Positions 1 through 14,626 of a stretch of DNA of 64,000 bases are shown piece after piece. This stretch comes from Saccharina japonica. Lineage: Eukaryota; Sar; Phaeophyceae; Laminariales; Laminariaceae. Numbering within the stretch: position 1 is the first letter of the stretch; the number at the start of each line of letters is the position of its first letter. The translations under genes were made by a program, and so were the position numbers. The DNA lies in the NCBI GenBank assembly GCA_008828725.1, contig MEHQ01004440.1:152664-216663 (forward strand), in the 5' to 3' direction. Below the pieces are notes generated by a model, which was not told where the DNA came from, did no database searches, and saw only the letters and a list, made by a program, of their open reading frames with translations.

Positions 1-21
1 GGGGGGGGGGGGGGGGGGGGG
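1..21. repeat. poly-G run at window edge
   Basis: Twenty-one G residues open the window. A homopolymer exactly at the edge may be a real tract, since poly-C and poly-G runs are common here, or the edge of an assembled contig. Confidence 0.6.
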
Positions 22-1791
22 AGTCTGGGCCATTGCGGGGGTAGGTGGCAGGTACATCGGTAAATCAAGCAACATCAGCAGTATGTGGGGGGAGGGGTCG
101 GAAAAAGTAGAGCACTACAGAGGAATCAACATGGCTGGGAGACCGTCCTTGGGAGGGCCGATGGCAGACACCGTTATAATATGGCCCAGCAGCACCGCAC
201 GGCCTTGTCCGCGTTGAAGCATGCGCGTACTCATGTACCAGGTATGTATGTACCTGGTAGCAGTTACAAACCAATCGTTTATTTAATGTGGACAGCGGGA
301 TTTCGGTCGATGCTACGCTGCAAGTTGGAAGTGCTTGTGAGGGTGGGATGGACTCCTTGGGGTGGGTGAGTGAGTTGAAGGGTGGAGTTTTCGCGTCAGT
401 ATTTCATGGCGTTTCGCATATTTTTTGCATCATTCAGGCCAGTTTTTTTGTATTAGGTATTTAATATGGTATGGGTGTCGTTGAGAAAATCGCGAATAAG
501 GATAGTTTTTTCTTACTGTCGTCAAATTGTATGCGTCGGTATGTCGGTCGGTATGTCGGTCGGTCGGTCGCTTCAGCCATCTCGAAAGGGGTCCTTTTTT
601 TTTTTTTGAGCCCGTGTAAAATTAGAAACTCATGTTCACTCGTGTTAAGTGTACGTGAACACGGTAAAAGCTGTTGCTACTCTAGGAATTCGCGCACCAG
701 GATTTTTGAAGTAACTGCCGTCGACTTGTGTGCGTTTAGACGTTTTGTCCGGACAAAAACAAATGTGACCTACTGTATCTCCTTATTTATTTATTTATTT
801 AATTTTCGGAGATTGCACAAATCGATGCAAGTCGACGAGGGAAGAAAGGGCTGAATGGAGGCTTCTCGCGATAAAAAATGCAAGGCACGAACCGAAGTGG
901 GGGAGGAGGGAGAAGAGCCTGCTCGGTACCCTAGATCTGAGTTACGACTAGGAAGGAGAGAGAAAAGAAGGGCGAAGATAATAAAAGGGATGGAAAAAAT
1001 ATACTGGTATGTATGTATGTATGCACCGCAGTCGGTCGTACTGATAGATTTTTTGGTTTCGGCAATCGCGAAAGGGGTCTCCCCTATTTGTTTGCGCCGT
1101 GTAGATTAGGAACTCACGTTTGCTCGTAACAATCCGTTATGCTCTGTGCGTCCTGGCAGAGCATTCGAGAAACGCATGAGACCAAAACATGAAGCTTCCG
1201 CTTTTCGGTGGGCACGCCACGGCTGTGTGTAAACGTCCAAGACCACGGTCGGCACCCGAATCGCCAGTTACTGTGGAAATCTGTATTCCCGCCCCCCTCT
1301 CCCCTTCCCCACCACGCCGGGCCTTTTACATACCGCCTTCATATACTGCAACTCCCGTCGTGGTTGACGCTTTCCGCTTTCGTTGCCACACGCAGGTTAT
1401 GTTTTGTGTAGTGTTTTTTATTTAGCATGGTCGTAGAATATCCCCCCTCCCCCTCCGTCTGACAAGGGATGCGTGGTCAATGGTCAAACGACTAAGGCAA
1501 ACAACTAATGAGTACGCCCCTCCGTAGGTATAATTACCGGTATCATTACCGTAGTACAAACGGACCACCACCGTACCTACTGCGCAGGGTCACCCCCCCC
1601 TCCGCCCCCCCTTCCGAAACTTTCCTAGCAAAATCACAGCAAACCCCCCCCCCCCCCCCCACTCCCATCTCTTCGCCCACACCCTCCCCTCCACCCGTCT
1701 ATTCCTGCCCCTCCCCCTCGCCGACTTCCCCCCATCCGACTGCCCCCCCCCCCGCCCGCTTTTTTTGTTTGTTTTGTTTTTGGTTTGTCAG
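22..1791 (+). other. non-coding sequence before the centrin exon, presumed intron
   Basis: No earlier centrin exon could be found here, so this is read as part of the last intron of the centrin gene. It holds a SINE tail (about 820-1000) flanked by a diverged direct repeat: 565-655 and 1030-1125 share GAAAGGGGTC followed by a GTGTA-ATTAG-AACTC series. Just before the splice acceptor lie C-rich stretches (1590-1760) and a T-rich polypyrimidine tract ending at TTTGTCAG. Confidence 0.5.
820..1000 (+). mobile_element. SINE, 3' part only
   Basis: Matches the body of the SINE seen complete at 63093-63465: a GTCGACGAGGGAAGAAAGG block, TCTCGCGATAAAAA, GGCACGAACCG-AGTGGGG, a GATCTGAGTTACGACTAGG block, and an end rich in GAAGGGCGAAGATAATAA. 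The tRNA-like head is missing, as in 5'-truncated retroposons. Confidence 0.75.
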
Positions 1792-1881
1792 GAAATGATC
1801 GATGAGGCGGACAGGGATGGGGACGGCGAGATCAACGAGGAGGAGTTCTTGCGCATAATGAAGAAGACATCCCTCTACTGA
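1792..1881 (+). CDS. centrin (caltractin), last coding exon
   Basis: Thirty codons starting directly after a polypyrimidine tract and TTTGTCAG, in phase 0, and ending in TGA. The peptide runs from [12 protein letters not shown] to IMKKTSLY. It carries the fourth EF-hand, with acidic loop residues in the D-x-D-x-D-G-x-I-x-x-x-E order, and the KKTSLY tail typical of centrins. Centrins are Ca2+-binding proteins of basal bodies, centrioles and contractile fibres; the C-terminal EF-hand pair binds target helices such as Sfi1 repeats. Only this exon lies in the window, so the first three EF-hands must be upstream. Calmodulin is less likely because its C-terminus differs. The junction and frame are clear. 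Confidence 0.93.
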   Translation, partial: EMIDEADRDGDGEINEEEFLRIMKKTSLY

Positions 1882-1884
1882 CCC

Positions 1885-2185
1885 TGCTCGCGCAACTGCT
1901 GGCACTGCTCAGAACTACTGACAGCTGTTCTGGCTACTGACAACTGCTTAGTCTACTGCCACTGCTTAGTCTACTGACGTTGCTTAGGCTACTGCCGCTG
2001 CTTAGTCTACTGGCACTGCTCAGACTACTGACAGCTGTTCTGGCTACTGACAACTGCTTAGTCTACTGACGCTGCTTTGGCTACTGCCGCTGCTTAGTCT
2101 ACTGGCACTGTTCAGACCACTAGCACTGCTCAGACTGGTGACACTCATCAGACTGTTGATACTTCTCAGACTGCTCGTACTCGCG
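1885..2185 (+). repeat. minisatellite of CTACTG-type ~18-bp units
   Basis: Begins within a few bases of the centrin stop codon and would lie in its 3' UTR. Units look like GCTTAGTCTACTGCCACT with variants, in about sixteen degenerate copies. Part of the array is itself duplicated: the stretch around ACAGCTGTTCTGGCTACTG occurs at about 1920 and 2030. Confidence 0.8.
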
Positions 2186-2214
2186 CCGATTTATCTTGCT
2201 CGCGCGCTCGCGGG

Positions 2215-2640
2215 GGCTGGGTTCGCTTGGATTGAATAGGCTTGGGTTTGGTTATAGGTTGGGTCGTGGTTACCTTGACTTGTGTCGGTTTGGTTTTGCT
2301 CGGTTTGACTAGGCTTGGCTTGTTTTGGCTTGTTTTGGCGTGTTTTGGCTTGTTTTGGTTCGAATTGGCTTGGTTTGGCTTGCGTTGTCGTGAACTTGAC
2401 TTGCCCTGACTCGACTTGGACTTGACATGACTTGCCTTGCCTTGCCTTGCCTTGCCTTGCCTTGCCTTGCCTTGCCTTGCCTTGCCTTGCCTTGCGTTTT
2501 TCGTTGAGTTGGCATGGCCTTGCCTTGACTTGATGTTGGCTTGAAATGGCCTAACTTGCCTTGATGTTGACTCGGCTTGTCTGGGCTTGTTGTGGCTTTG
2601 CCTAACTTGGCCTGGCCGGGCTTGGCTTGGCTTGGGGACG
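2215..2640 (+). repeat. CTTGG/CCTTG-rich degenerate simple repeat
   Basis: A GGCTTGTTTT-type degenerate array (about 2300-2390) grades into a near-perfect (CCTTG)n pentamer run (about 2432-2493), then back into GGCTTGGCTTGG. The CTTG core is the complement of the CAAG unit that makes up the large tract at 8148-11099. Confidence 0.8.
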
Positions 2641-4142
2641 CTCTCTTCGTCCGTCAGCCGGCCGCTGTACAGAGCGCAGGCCGTGTTAGTTTATTTTATA
2701 TTTTTTGCTGGTGATGGCCGCTTTTTTTTATTCATTGGCGGTCCGCTTTTCTTTTGTGAACCGACTGAGCATTCACGAGCGAAAGAGACACGGGGTGACG
2801 GCTGGCCGTGGCATCAGTTTTTGTTTTCTTTTTTTGTTTTCTTTTCTTCTGCTTCGTTTCTTTTTTGTTTTCGTGTTTCGTTTTTTTTTTTGTCTCTGTT
2901 CCCCCAAAAATGGGAACCAGGAGCAGATTGTATTATGTTGCGGTATACACAGCAAGTATCTGGTGAACCGTTTTCCATCATCGCCAGACATATTTTTTTT
3001 TGTTATCTCGGCGGCACCTTATAGCCACTACGTACAGGAGCTACATATTATTTATAAGTCCGATTTGTTGGAGGTTGGAGGGCGAACGAACAGTATTGTT
3101 TTTCGTTTTTTGCTGCTGGCTACGAGAGGCGTTCCTTGTTGCGCCCCACGTCCAACGTACCTACGACGGCGGCTATGCATATAACCAGTTTTGCTACAGG
3201 AGTGTACTGCTGTATGTAACGTGTATTCCGTCTTTTTTTATCATGGCTGGGGGGGGCGGGGCACGACCGGCCGGCGCGCGGTGCGACGCCTTTGAGTACC
3301 CGGCGGCTGCTGCTGCTGCATGGAAACCGCCCGCGCATAACGCATGTTGCGGATAGATGGAAACCCTGCTGCCAGTTCGATAATTCAGGAGAAGATGCGT
3401 CATTTTCCACGCAACGGAGGTGCTTCTCCCCACTCGGGCCTGTCTGTCTTTGAACTGAACAAAAAAATACTCGTACATACTCGTACGAGTATATCCTCGG
3501 GTATATTATTGGTATATAGATGTGCGAGTACGGCATTTTTTTTTTAAACGTTTAGCAAAACGGGGCATCGAATACCTGATACGACGTACCAGGTATTAAT
3601 TACATACAAGCCGATCGGTCGAAGTCTATACATATACGTATAACAGGTGACGCATTTGCAGTACATCCATAAAAAAGAAAGAAAATAAAAAACCTCAGCT
3701 GTGAGAAAGATCGTTTTTTTTGTTTCTTTTATAATTCATCTTTGCAAACTTTTGGTGTGTAATATCGATCGCGCGTGCTACGCGTATATTCTGGGTGATT
3801 GCAAGCTTAAGCTTCGACAGGAAAGGTGCCTTTTTTTTTTTTGATTGAAACGAAAACGGGACCCATCCGCCAAATCTGATTGCCACTCGTATGATACGAC
3901 CTCTCATCAAGGGTGTCGACATGGATTTTTCGAGATATGTACGTACATTCCCCATTTCACTTACAGTAGTTAGGCTCTCTGTGGCGGAAAGTCCAACTCT
4001 GTAAAAATGCCATAAAACGGTATACCGGGGGTTTTCCCGGCAGTTGGCGGTATATCTCGCTTACACATACACTTTGTCTCTTTTCCCTATGGAAATCCGC
4101 CTCAGAAACTCACTCAGCTCAAAGCGCAACAAACCTTATACC
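2641..4142. other. no gene recognised
   Basis: T-rich low-complexity sequence (2815-3010) and short ORFs with no recognisable domain. Around 3690-3790 there is a weak copy of a repeat with a CAGCTGTGAG core that recurs at about 18908, 25430 (minus), 43890 and 53892. Confidence 0.5.
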
Positions 4143-4865
4143 GACCGGTCGCCCCGGTAGTCTAGTGGTTAACTTGGAATACTACTGGAGTTGAGGTCGA
4201 GGGTTCGAGTCTCCGTACGGAGATTTTTATTATCAAATGGCAGCAACTGACTGTCGAGAGCAAAGATGTCGGGAGACATGTCAATGTCAAGCTGTCTTGT
4301 CTGCCAAGGCTGTCTGTCAAGGAAAATCCAGCTGTCTAGACATATGTCCCCAACCCCCTGGCAGAAAAAGCCTCCTAAGATCTGTGGAAACCCCCATTTT
4401 TATTTTACAGCTATTTTACTCGTTTGATAAAGCTAAATTCAAATCATCGATATTCTGCGATTCAATCTGCAGTTCAATTTCAATATTTTCTGTAGATTGG
4501 ACTCTGAAATGTACCTGGTAGCAAAATGCCGAAAAAAACAAAATACAGGGAACAAATATCAATTTATACATTATTGTCAGGCGTTTTTCACAAAGCGGGG
4601 ATTTTTCGGTAGTGTCCCCTGTTTTTGCTGTCAAGGCTGTCTGTCAAGGGGTGGGCACAATTCGACGCGATCCGACGAGGTGAATTAAGAAAGGGCTAGC
4701 CCCAGCCGAGGTCTTCTCGCGGCAAAAAAAATGCACGGCATGAGCCCTAATGGGGAGGCGGGAGGGAAGTCTGGGTGCTATGTGACCCCGGATATCAGTG
4801 ACGATGTGACGACTACTTACTACTGACTGTAGGAGGAAGGGCGAAGATAAGAAATGGGATAAAGA
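4143..4865 (+). mobile_element. SINE split by ~400 bp of unrelated sequence
   Basis: The tRNA-like head is at 4145-4230: GGTCGCCCCGG, an A-box-like TAGTCTAGTGG, and a B-box-like GGGTTCGAGTC. The SINE body resumes at about 4655 (GGGCACAATTCGACGCG) and runs to the GAAGGGCGAAGATAAGAAA end. The material between, roughly 4256-4650, is foreign. It carries CAAGGCTGTCTGTCAAGG near both of its ends (about 4306 and 4633), so an insertion flanked by or containing a direct repeat is likely. The body has also picked up extra bases near 4800. Confidence 0.7.
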
Positions 4866-5254
4866 GACATGAAATAGACAGGGGGACGTCCGCCTCAGGA
4901 AATCAGCTCAATGAGGCGCAATAATACACCTTGTGATACACCGATTCCGTTGCAGCTTGTGACGAACCGAGCGCAGAGAGCTACGAGGAGTGCGGTAGTT
5001 ACATTATTCAGTAGTAGTGATCAAATGTCCGCTCATTCTGTCCGGTGCTGGATTAAGCGTTGGTTTGAATCGTCTGAACCCGCTTGATTGAGGAGACAAA
5101 TGCCAACGGCACGGACCTCGGGCGTGTGGCGATAAAATAAAAAAAAAAGTGTGGTGGTGGTGTGTTATGTGTTACACAAAACTGAAGTAATCGCCGCGAA
5201 TTTCGAAACGTTGCGTTGTCTCGGCCGATGTTAGATGGTTGGGTGGGAAAAAAA

Positions 5255-5357
5255 AAAAAAAAATGGGTGGAGTGGTGGGTGGGTGGGTGGGTGGGTAGGT
5301 TGGTTGGTGCGTGGGTGGGTGGGTGAGTAGGTGGGTGGGTGGGTGCGTGGGTGGGTT
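5255..5357 (+). repeat. (GGGT)n tract, G-quadruplex-prone
   Basis: About 100 bp of GGGTGGGTGGGT with occasional GGTT or GCGT interruptions, following a poly-A run at 5250. Runs of four or more GGG blocks on the + strand could form G-quadruplexes. Confidence 0.85.
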
Positions 5358-5878
5358 GGGTATTAATACCGATATTCGTCACGAAAATGGGGTTATTGAA
5401 AGGGAACCAAGTAGTAAATGCGCACTATACGGATCTAGCTGTATACGAACTGTATACCGGGTAGAAGGTTAACCATTTGGAATTATAATTCTTAAAGAGC
5501 CAAGGAAAAAGTTTATAGACATGTGAAGTAAAAGTCAAGTTTTGCGTGTTTTTATTTGACCACACAAAAGAGGTGGAACACGAAACAAATAAGCACAACA
5601 GAGAGCGGCTGCTGGCTTGAAACAGGACGGACAAAATAAACACAACAAAAAATACGGATTAATTTGCGTCCCGTCACCCGAGGTCACCTCTACTACTACT
5701 ATTCGTGGTCACTACCCGAACTGAACAACATGTCGCAGATCGCCCGTCCAAACAATCAAAAGAAAACGAGAGTAGTACTGGTTATATACAACATTATGCC
5801 AGATATCTGGTACTACTACGTATACAAGAGCCATCAGATACTCGTAGCAAGGAACTACCGTCTAAAACGCAAGGAACC

Positions 5879-6055
5879 CCCCCCCCCTCCCCCGGACTCG
5901 CCCAACACCTCACGGCGCTTCGCGCTTGGTGCTAGCAATGTCTGCCTGGTCGGTGAAAACCCGACATGCTCCGTCCCGGCATTGTAGGTATGCGAGGGTC
6001 TATGGTCATACTACGGCCTGCATGACATGCGGCTAATGAGTACATCCCCCCCTGG
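5879..6055 (+). repeat. family F repeat (poly-C-led, with hairpin)
   Basis: A poly-C run leads into CGCCCAACACCTCACGGCGC, then the hairpin GTCGGTGAAAACCCGAC, TGCTCCGTCCCGGCATTGTA, and ends at TGAGTACATCCCCCC. Other copies lie at 34376-34640, 47597-47825, 49340-49570 (minus) and 51515-51675 (minus). No coding frame is shared. The family is not recognised. Confidence 0.7.
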
Positions 6056-6148
6056 GGCGATTTTTCACAGCCGATCTTTACTACAGGAAAGTATTTGGTC
6101 CTGTTTACGTACTATGGTCCCGGAATAAGGGTATACCATTAATAATAG

Positions 6149-6414
6149 TATCACTCCGTGTGGTACGGTAGAGGTGCACCATGTTTTTTCTGAGCTCCTG
6201 ACTTAAGGAGCGTCATATATCACCGAAAAAATGGTTTTGGAGGAAAATAAAAGTGCCGCCGGATGCGAAATCTCATGACCGAAGTATGCTGTGAAACATT
6301 ATTCGTCACAAAAATGAAAGTCCGACGAATTTTGGGTTAAGAATCCCGATCGTTCAGAAAAACGATTCAGCCAAAATAAGGTATACCTCCTCTACCGTAG
6401 CACGCGTCCCGTGT
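6149..6414 (+). mobile_element. family H element, ~265 bp with inverted ends
   Basis: The left end, GTGTGGTACGGTAGAGGTGC, is a near inverted repeat of the right end, whose complement includes GTGCTACGGTAGAGG. A second copy at 46745-47015 shares both ends and internal blocks such as TTCAGCCAAAATAAGGTATA. It is non-coding and looks like a non-autonomous DNA transposon. A further copy of the end motif begins just after it (6407-6425). Confidence 0.7.
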
Positions 6415-7555
6415 GGTACGGTAGTTCAGTTGATAACGCCCCCCTCGGTTGTAAAAATCACGCAGCTTGCAAGCTTGCAAAAGCTCAGGACCAAACCAAC
6501 TTGCCGAGTTCACAGCTTTCGACGTACAGTAGTACCTGGTACCATGTATGTACCAGGTATATTCTATCATATGATATTGTATGCATGCACGATACGAGAG
6601 TGACGGCCTAATTTCTGAGTTCCTCACATGGAAGACCTGAATCATCTTCTCGGAATCATGGACTTCAAATAAGTTTGATCCCGTAACCGACCTAAATTTG
6701 TAGGAGCTACGAGGACTGTAGTCCTAAAACAGACAATGTATAGCGCCCGCCACGCGAGCTACAGTGCTCGGATCGAGCTCAAACCTCGACCAGCGTGTCC
6801 GGACGGGCCTCCCGTGTAGGCGTACTTAAGAGTTGTGCCGAAAAGTGCTCGCACGAAGAGAAAAGTTGCGAAAAGTGCGAAAATTTAACAAACATACTAC
6901 TATACAAATAGAATAAGTGTCACACGAACAGTAAGTTACTCCCTTGAGAAGTTCCTCGGGTCAGAAAAAATGGAGACATAAAAGTGTAACCCCTAGCGTG
7001 GGATGAGTTGGGAAGAAAACAATTTACACCGACTGTCTCGGTATTCCCGCATAGATAGCCTTCGAAGATATTTTTATAGTATTCAAGGGCTGCTGATGCA
7101 GTCTAGATCGAGACATCAAATGGCAGCAGACATGGCGTAACCAGCCGTACGCCGTGGCGTGTTAATAATTTGTTTTTAAAAGTGTTTTCATTGGGTTTGC
7201 GTGTCATACCCAACCAGCCGATGCATCGGTATCAATCAGCATCAGCATCAGCAGCAGCAAAAGCAAGCAGCAAAACGATGTCATACTCCGTACGACACCG
7301 CCGAGAGATCAAAGCAGCTAGTCATAGCTCTACCCCTCGATTTACTCGCTGCCGCCTGCACCTCCTGCTGCTCCTCCTCCTCCTTCCGTTGGGTGGAAAG
7401 GTAACTATCGATCACTCAGTACAACAAAAACAGCGTGCAAGGATGACGTCGCTCGTCACCCCGAATGGATGCAAAGACAGCTAAGCTAGCCATGGACAGC
7501 CAACACCAACACCTCCTTGGGTCGACAGACAGCTAGCCAATACCACCACCTACTT
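6415..7555. other. no gene recognised
   Basis: No domain, RNA gene or repeat family member is recognised here. It contains scattered ACCAGGTA/TACCTGGTA words (6530-6560) and a short CAG-rich stretch (7230-7275). Confidence 0.5.
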
Positions 7556-7559
7556 AGAT

Positions 7560-7860
7560 CGACAGACAGCTATCGTCCACATCGATAGTGTAGACAGCTA
7601 TCGTCCACATCGATAGGGTCTAGACAGCTATCGTCCACATCGATGGTCTAGACAGCTATCATCCACATCATCGATAGAGCCTAGACAGCTACTTGTAGAT
7701 AGTCTAGACAGCCAGCCAATATCACCACCTGCTTGGGTCGATAGGTAGCGGGAATAGTAAAACAGCCAGTACCACCACCCACAGGTAGACACACAGCTAC
7801 GAATGATACCCGTGACCCTCACCCACGTGCTGTAGATAGATAGACCGCTAGCCAATTGTC
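7560..7860 (+). repeat. ~30-bp minisatellite with GACAGCTATC core
   Basis: Four to five tandem copies of a unit containing GACAGCTATCGTCCACATCG (7560-7690). The array is flanked by two diverged copies of a segment with CAGCCAATA-CACCACCT (around 7535 and 7715). It sits just upstream of the large CAAG tract. Confidence 0.75.
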
Positions 7861-8146
7861 ATTCCATGGCGGCTGCAGTGCAATAACATTTGGCCAGGTA
7901 TGTATCCGACTTTCCGGCAAAAAATCAGAATCTATCCCGCTCGACGCCAGTTGAAAAAAGAAAAGAAAAAAGGATACCCCCACCACCACCAAATATCCGA
8001 CACCAACATACACTCCAATCACTACCACCATCACCGTCAAATCGGTATCATCATACAACAGTCAGTATGTTACCAGTTTTTGGTCTTTCTATGTACACCA
8101 AACAAACGAATAGAGGAACATCGGACATTTTTTTACCAACGCTCTG

Positions 8147-11099
<2,953 letters not shown>

Positions 11100-12780
11100 A
11101 GCGCCACCTCCTACAAAAACATGGAACCATACCCGTACCCCCGTCGCCCGAGAGACGGCGAGAACCCCAACATCTATCGACCCACCCACCGGTTCTGCTG
11201 GAAAAGCAGCCATGGGTGGATAATGACCGTTTATAATGACTCGTCAAACCGCTAATGGGCCGTTGAACGTATAACGACCGTTGTAACAACAGGGAGAGGG
11301 GAAGGCCTTCCCGTGTTCTCCACATCCATACGGAAAACCTCCACATACGCACGTAAAGCGATACCAGGTACACAGGAAACCCCTCCCCTTTCCTCCCCGG
11401 TGGGTTCATCCTGTTTTCCCCAAAAACTCGACGAAGTTGTGAGCAATCACCTCATAACTCATCCGAACCTTGACGCCCGAATCGATCCCGGTCATGCACT
11501 ACGAATATCAGGTACAATTCATAGGTACCAGCCTGGTCGAAACTCTAAAGGACTTGGATATGCCGCAAAAGGTCCCCGTATGCCCTGTATGCACTATCCT
11601 CATTACAGGAAAGTTAGGTTTATAGCCCCAACACCGACGACGTCGTCCCCGGACGTTTGGGGGGGTCAAAATCGAACTTTTGTCACCGCTCATCCTGTCG
11701 TCCCCCAATACTCAAGTCGCGCGCTATCGTACCATACCTATCTGAATTTTGGCGTCCGAATTGCACCCCGCCATGTGCCATCAACATCTACCTGGTACTA
11801 CATTAGGTGTTTATATACTCATGCTTAGCCACAACACCGCTCGAGCCGTGAGCTATCATTCGTCGTCCAAACTGAACCTCGCCATGTCCTTTTCCCCAAC
11901 AGACCTTACACGCGGACGCGGTGCGTGTGGCCCTATCCACACCCATCTCTTATTTCACTACGCGCCCAGAACCCGCCCGGTTTCATTTTTCCTACACCCC
12001 GGGGCGTTACATCTAAAAGCGGCGTTTCCGAAGCGGGAAGCAACCCCCGTACACTCCCGCCCGCCCCAAGCCACCCCGACCCATACAGCATGCCAAGCCC
12101 TCTTGTCTCTGCCTCATCTCCAAAACATCTGGCGATCGTATCTCCGAAAACATGTAGCGATTTTATCTCCACAAAAGATGTGGCGAAAAATCTCTCCAAG
12201 AAGTCAGGCGATATGTTCATCTCCACAAGATCTGGCGCCCACGGCTAGACAGCAGTAACAACATCCAAACGTATTTCACGACGCACCACGGCGTGCCGGG
12301 CCAGCCGAAGCCAACCCGCCACGGTACCGCGTGCCGCCAGACAAAAACAAAAGACCAAGGCAAGACGCCTCTTGCTCTCCCCCCTCACCCGCCATCGACG
12401 TAACCCGGCCCGTCCCATCTCGCTATGATGCTAATGATGCCATGCTAGCCTAACTAGCTGCTACTAAATAGCTAGTTGGCTAGCTTCGCGGTGGTGGTGT
12501 AGTTACCATTTTGAGAAGCTAACCGGTGCCGTTAAATACGGCAATACTACTTTCGCCGTACATCCGAGAGCCCCCCCGGGATGGGGGCAGATTTTTATAA
12601 CAGCACCTCCAAGACATTTCGTGCCCTAATGTTCACACGTTTGCGAAGAAACACATCCAAGTCTTTGATCTAGCGCTACTCCGAACCTACCCGGTGCTGC
12701 ATGAGGCAAACGGTTATCGGGAGCGTGCTCTGAACTACTTACCCCCCCCCGCCCCCTATAACTCTCTTCCCGTGCCTTCA
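11100..12780. other. no gene recognised; short internal duplications
   Basis: C-rich sequence with open but unrecognised frames. Between 12115 and 12240 there are four diverged ~30-bp units built on ATCTCCACAA and TGGCGA. Around 11470-11900 a motif with CGTCCGAAT or CGTCCAAACTGAACCTCGCC recurs. These look like decayed tandem repeats rather than exons. Confidence 0.45.
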
Positions 12781-12784
12781 ACTA

Positions 12785-13082
12785 TTTACCCCCCGCCCCC
12801 CCCCCCCCCCTTTAAACTTCTTCCGCGGCCTCCAACGCTTTACCCCCCGCCCCCCCCCCCCCCCTTTAAACTTCTTCCGCGGCCTCCAACGCTTTACCCC
12901 CCGCCCCCCCCCCCCCCCTTTAAACTTCTTCCGCGGCCTCCAACGCTTTACCCCCCGCCCCCCCCCCCCCCCTTTAAACTTCTTCCGCGGCCTCCAACGC
13001 TTTACCCCCCGCCCCCCCCCCCCCCCTATAACCCCCTTCCCGTGCCCTCAACTTTTTTCCCCCCCCCCCCCCCCCCCCCCCT
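12785..13082 (+). repeat. poly-C minisatellite, ~54-bp unit
   Basis: Four near-identical units of about 54 bp, each made of TTTAAACTTCTTCCGCGGCC, CTCCAACGCTTTACCCCCC and a run of some 15 C residues, flanked by two diverged units with CTATAACCCCCTTCCCGTGC. The repeated C tracts give i-motif potential on + and G-quadruplex potential on -. The proline-rich frame across it follows from poly-C and is not taken as a gene. Confidence 0.9.
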
Positions 13083-14626
13083 CCCCGGGGCGGGCGAATC
13101 GCTTGTTCTTGAGCAAAGAAAAACTCTAGTGTATCTGCACCAGACTTACCAAGGTTTAAACGATACGGGAGAAAAAAAAACATCCTATGACAAATAAAAA
13201 TATGAAAAAAAAATGTATGCTTGAGCCCCCCCCATGACTGGTACATCTATGTATATACCAACCACCACCATCACCACCACCACCACCACCACCACCAATA
13301 CCGGTTATATTTCCAAGCAAACGACACACACAGTAATCCTCCTACACGGGCCAAGCATCACATCAGCAGTGCTTAGGCGCCGATCGAGAACCACAACAAA
13401 AAACAAATATTGGTGCGCTCTGCTATAGTACTCATACGACTCTGTCCGCAAAATATAAATACCGATTGGGTATTAGTATGAATATCCAAACGGTCCTTAC
13501 ATTCACGGGAACAGAAATGACGTAATGCGCGGCGGGTTTTGGACGACAAGGAAAATAAAGTAAAACACACCCCTCATATGCCTCCTCCGCGGGAAATAAA
13601 AAATAAGAAAACGCCTCCATCAATCCCTAAAAACGCTAAAAAAAAAAACGGACACTATATTGAACGCCAAAAATAACAAAACGCGTATTTTGAACACTCT
13701 ATTGATATATTTCATAGGGCCACCAATCACGGATCACAAAACGAACACACAGCAAAAAGAGACAAGAAGGAAGAAGGAGAAAAAAAAGGGAAAGAAAAGC
13801 AAGGAAAAAGAAAAGAAAAAAGCTCATCGCAACAGCTTGTTTTGGTAAAATCCTTCTTGCTTATCGTTCCAATCGATTCACAACCGGTCATCATCCCTTT
13901 CGCTGAAATTTAAGCTACAATACGCCATACCTCACGCCCTGCCCCCCCGCTACGCCATCCCCCACGTCCTCCCTATCTAACGGCCTACTAGGACATCCCA
14001 TCGGGGGACAGAGCACAGGACACAACAGCAACAGCAGCAGCCACAGCAGGATCAGCAGCAGCAGCAGCAGTAACCGCGGCGAAAATAAACTTCTACCCAT
14101 GGTACTCCCCGTTTCTACAGGTGTACTCTTTTTACTCATTACAGTCAAGTTTGCCCCACGGCAACCACCCCGAGCCATTTTCTGCTCCCTCGAGTGCTCA
14201 ACGCTCCACGCGCGCGCCTGAATAATTCGTTAGGCGGCGCCGGGCAAGGCCGCGGTTATCGATTGCCACACGTGCCTCCCCCCTAGAGGACTCTTTTGCA
14301 CACGGAAAAGGGACAACAATATATCAGAAAAATGTGAAAACTCGTCCCTTCTCCATCCTACCCCCCCCCCCCCATCTATCCGTCCATTCGCCCACCGTAA
14401 TTTTTTTCTGTGTCTTTCCCGAGTTCGATCCAAATACGATCACAAGCCGAACCGAACCAAAACCAAACAGCACCGAGCCGAATGGGAACCGAACCGAACC
14501 GAACCGGGTCAACAACAATATCCAAGTCAACCGAATAAAGAGTCAAATTTCATACCAGGTATCATATCATAGTATCATATCATATGTAGCAGCATACACG
14601 TACGTACTGTAGGTAATTAAAAGGCG
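13083..14626. other. no gene recognised
   Basis: Holds a CCA/ACC trinucleotide run (13260-13300), a decayed family A MITE (about 13438-13520), a lysine-rich poly-purine stretch (13740-13830), a CAG run (14030-14072) and a CCGAA pentamer minisatellite (about 14444-14505). It lies downstream of the Rab-like gene. No clear polyadenylation signal was picked out. Confidence 0.45.

Noticed and set aside
4145-4230. Functional tRNA gene
   Set aside because: A and B boxes are present, but the sequence is the head of a SINE whose body follows after an insertion, and other copies share the same head.
12694-13197. Proline-rich 167-codon frame
   Set aside because: Encoded almost wholly by poly-C runs of the minisatellite.
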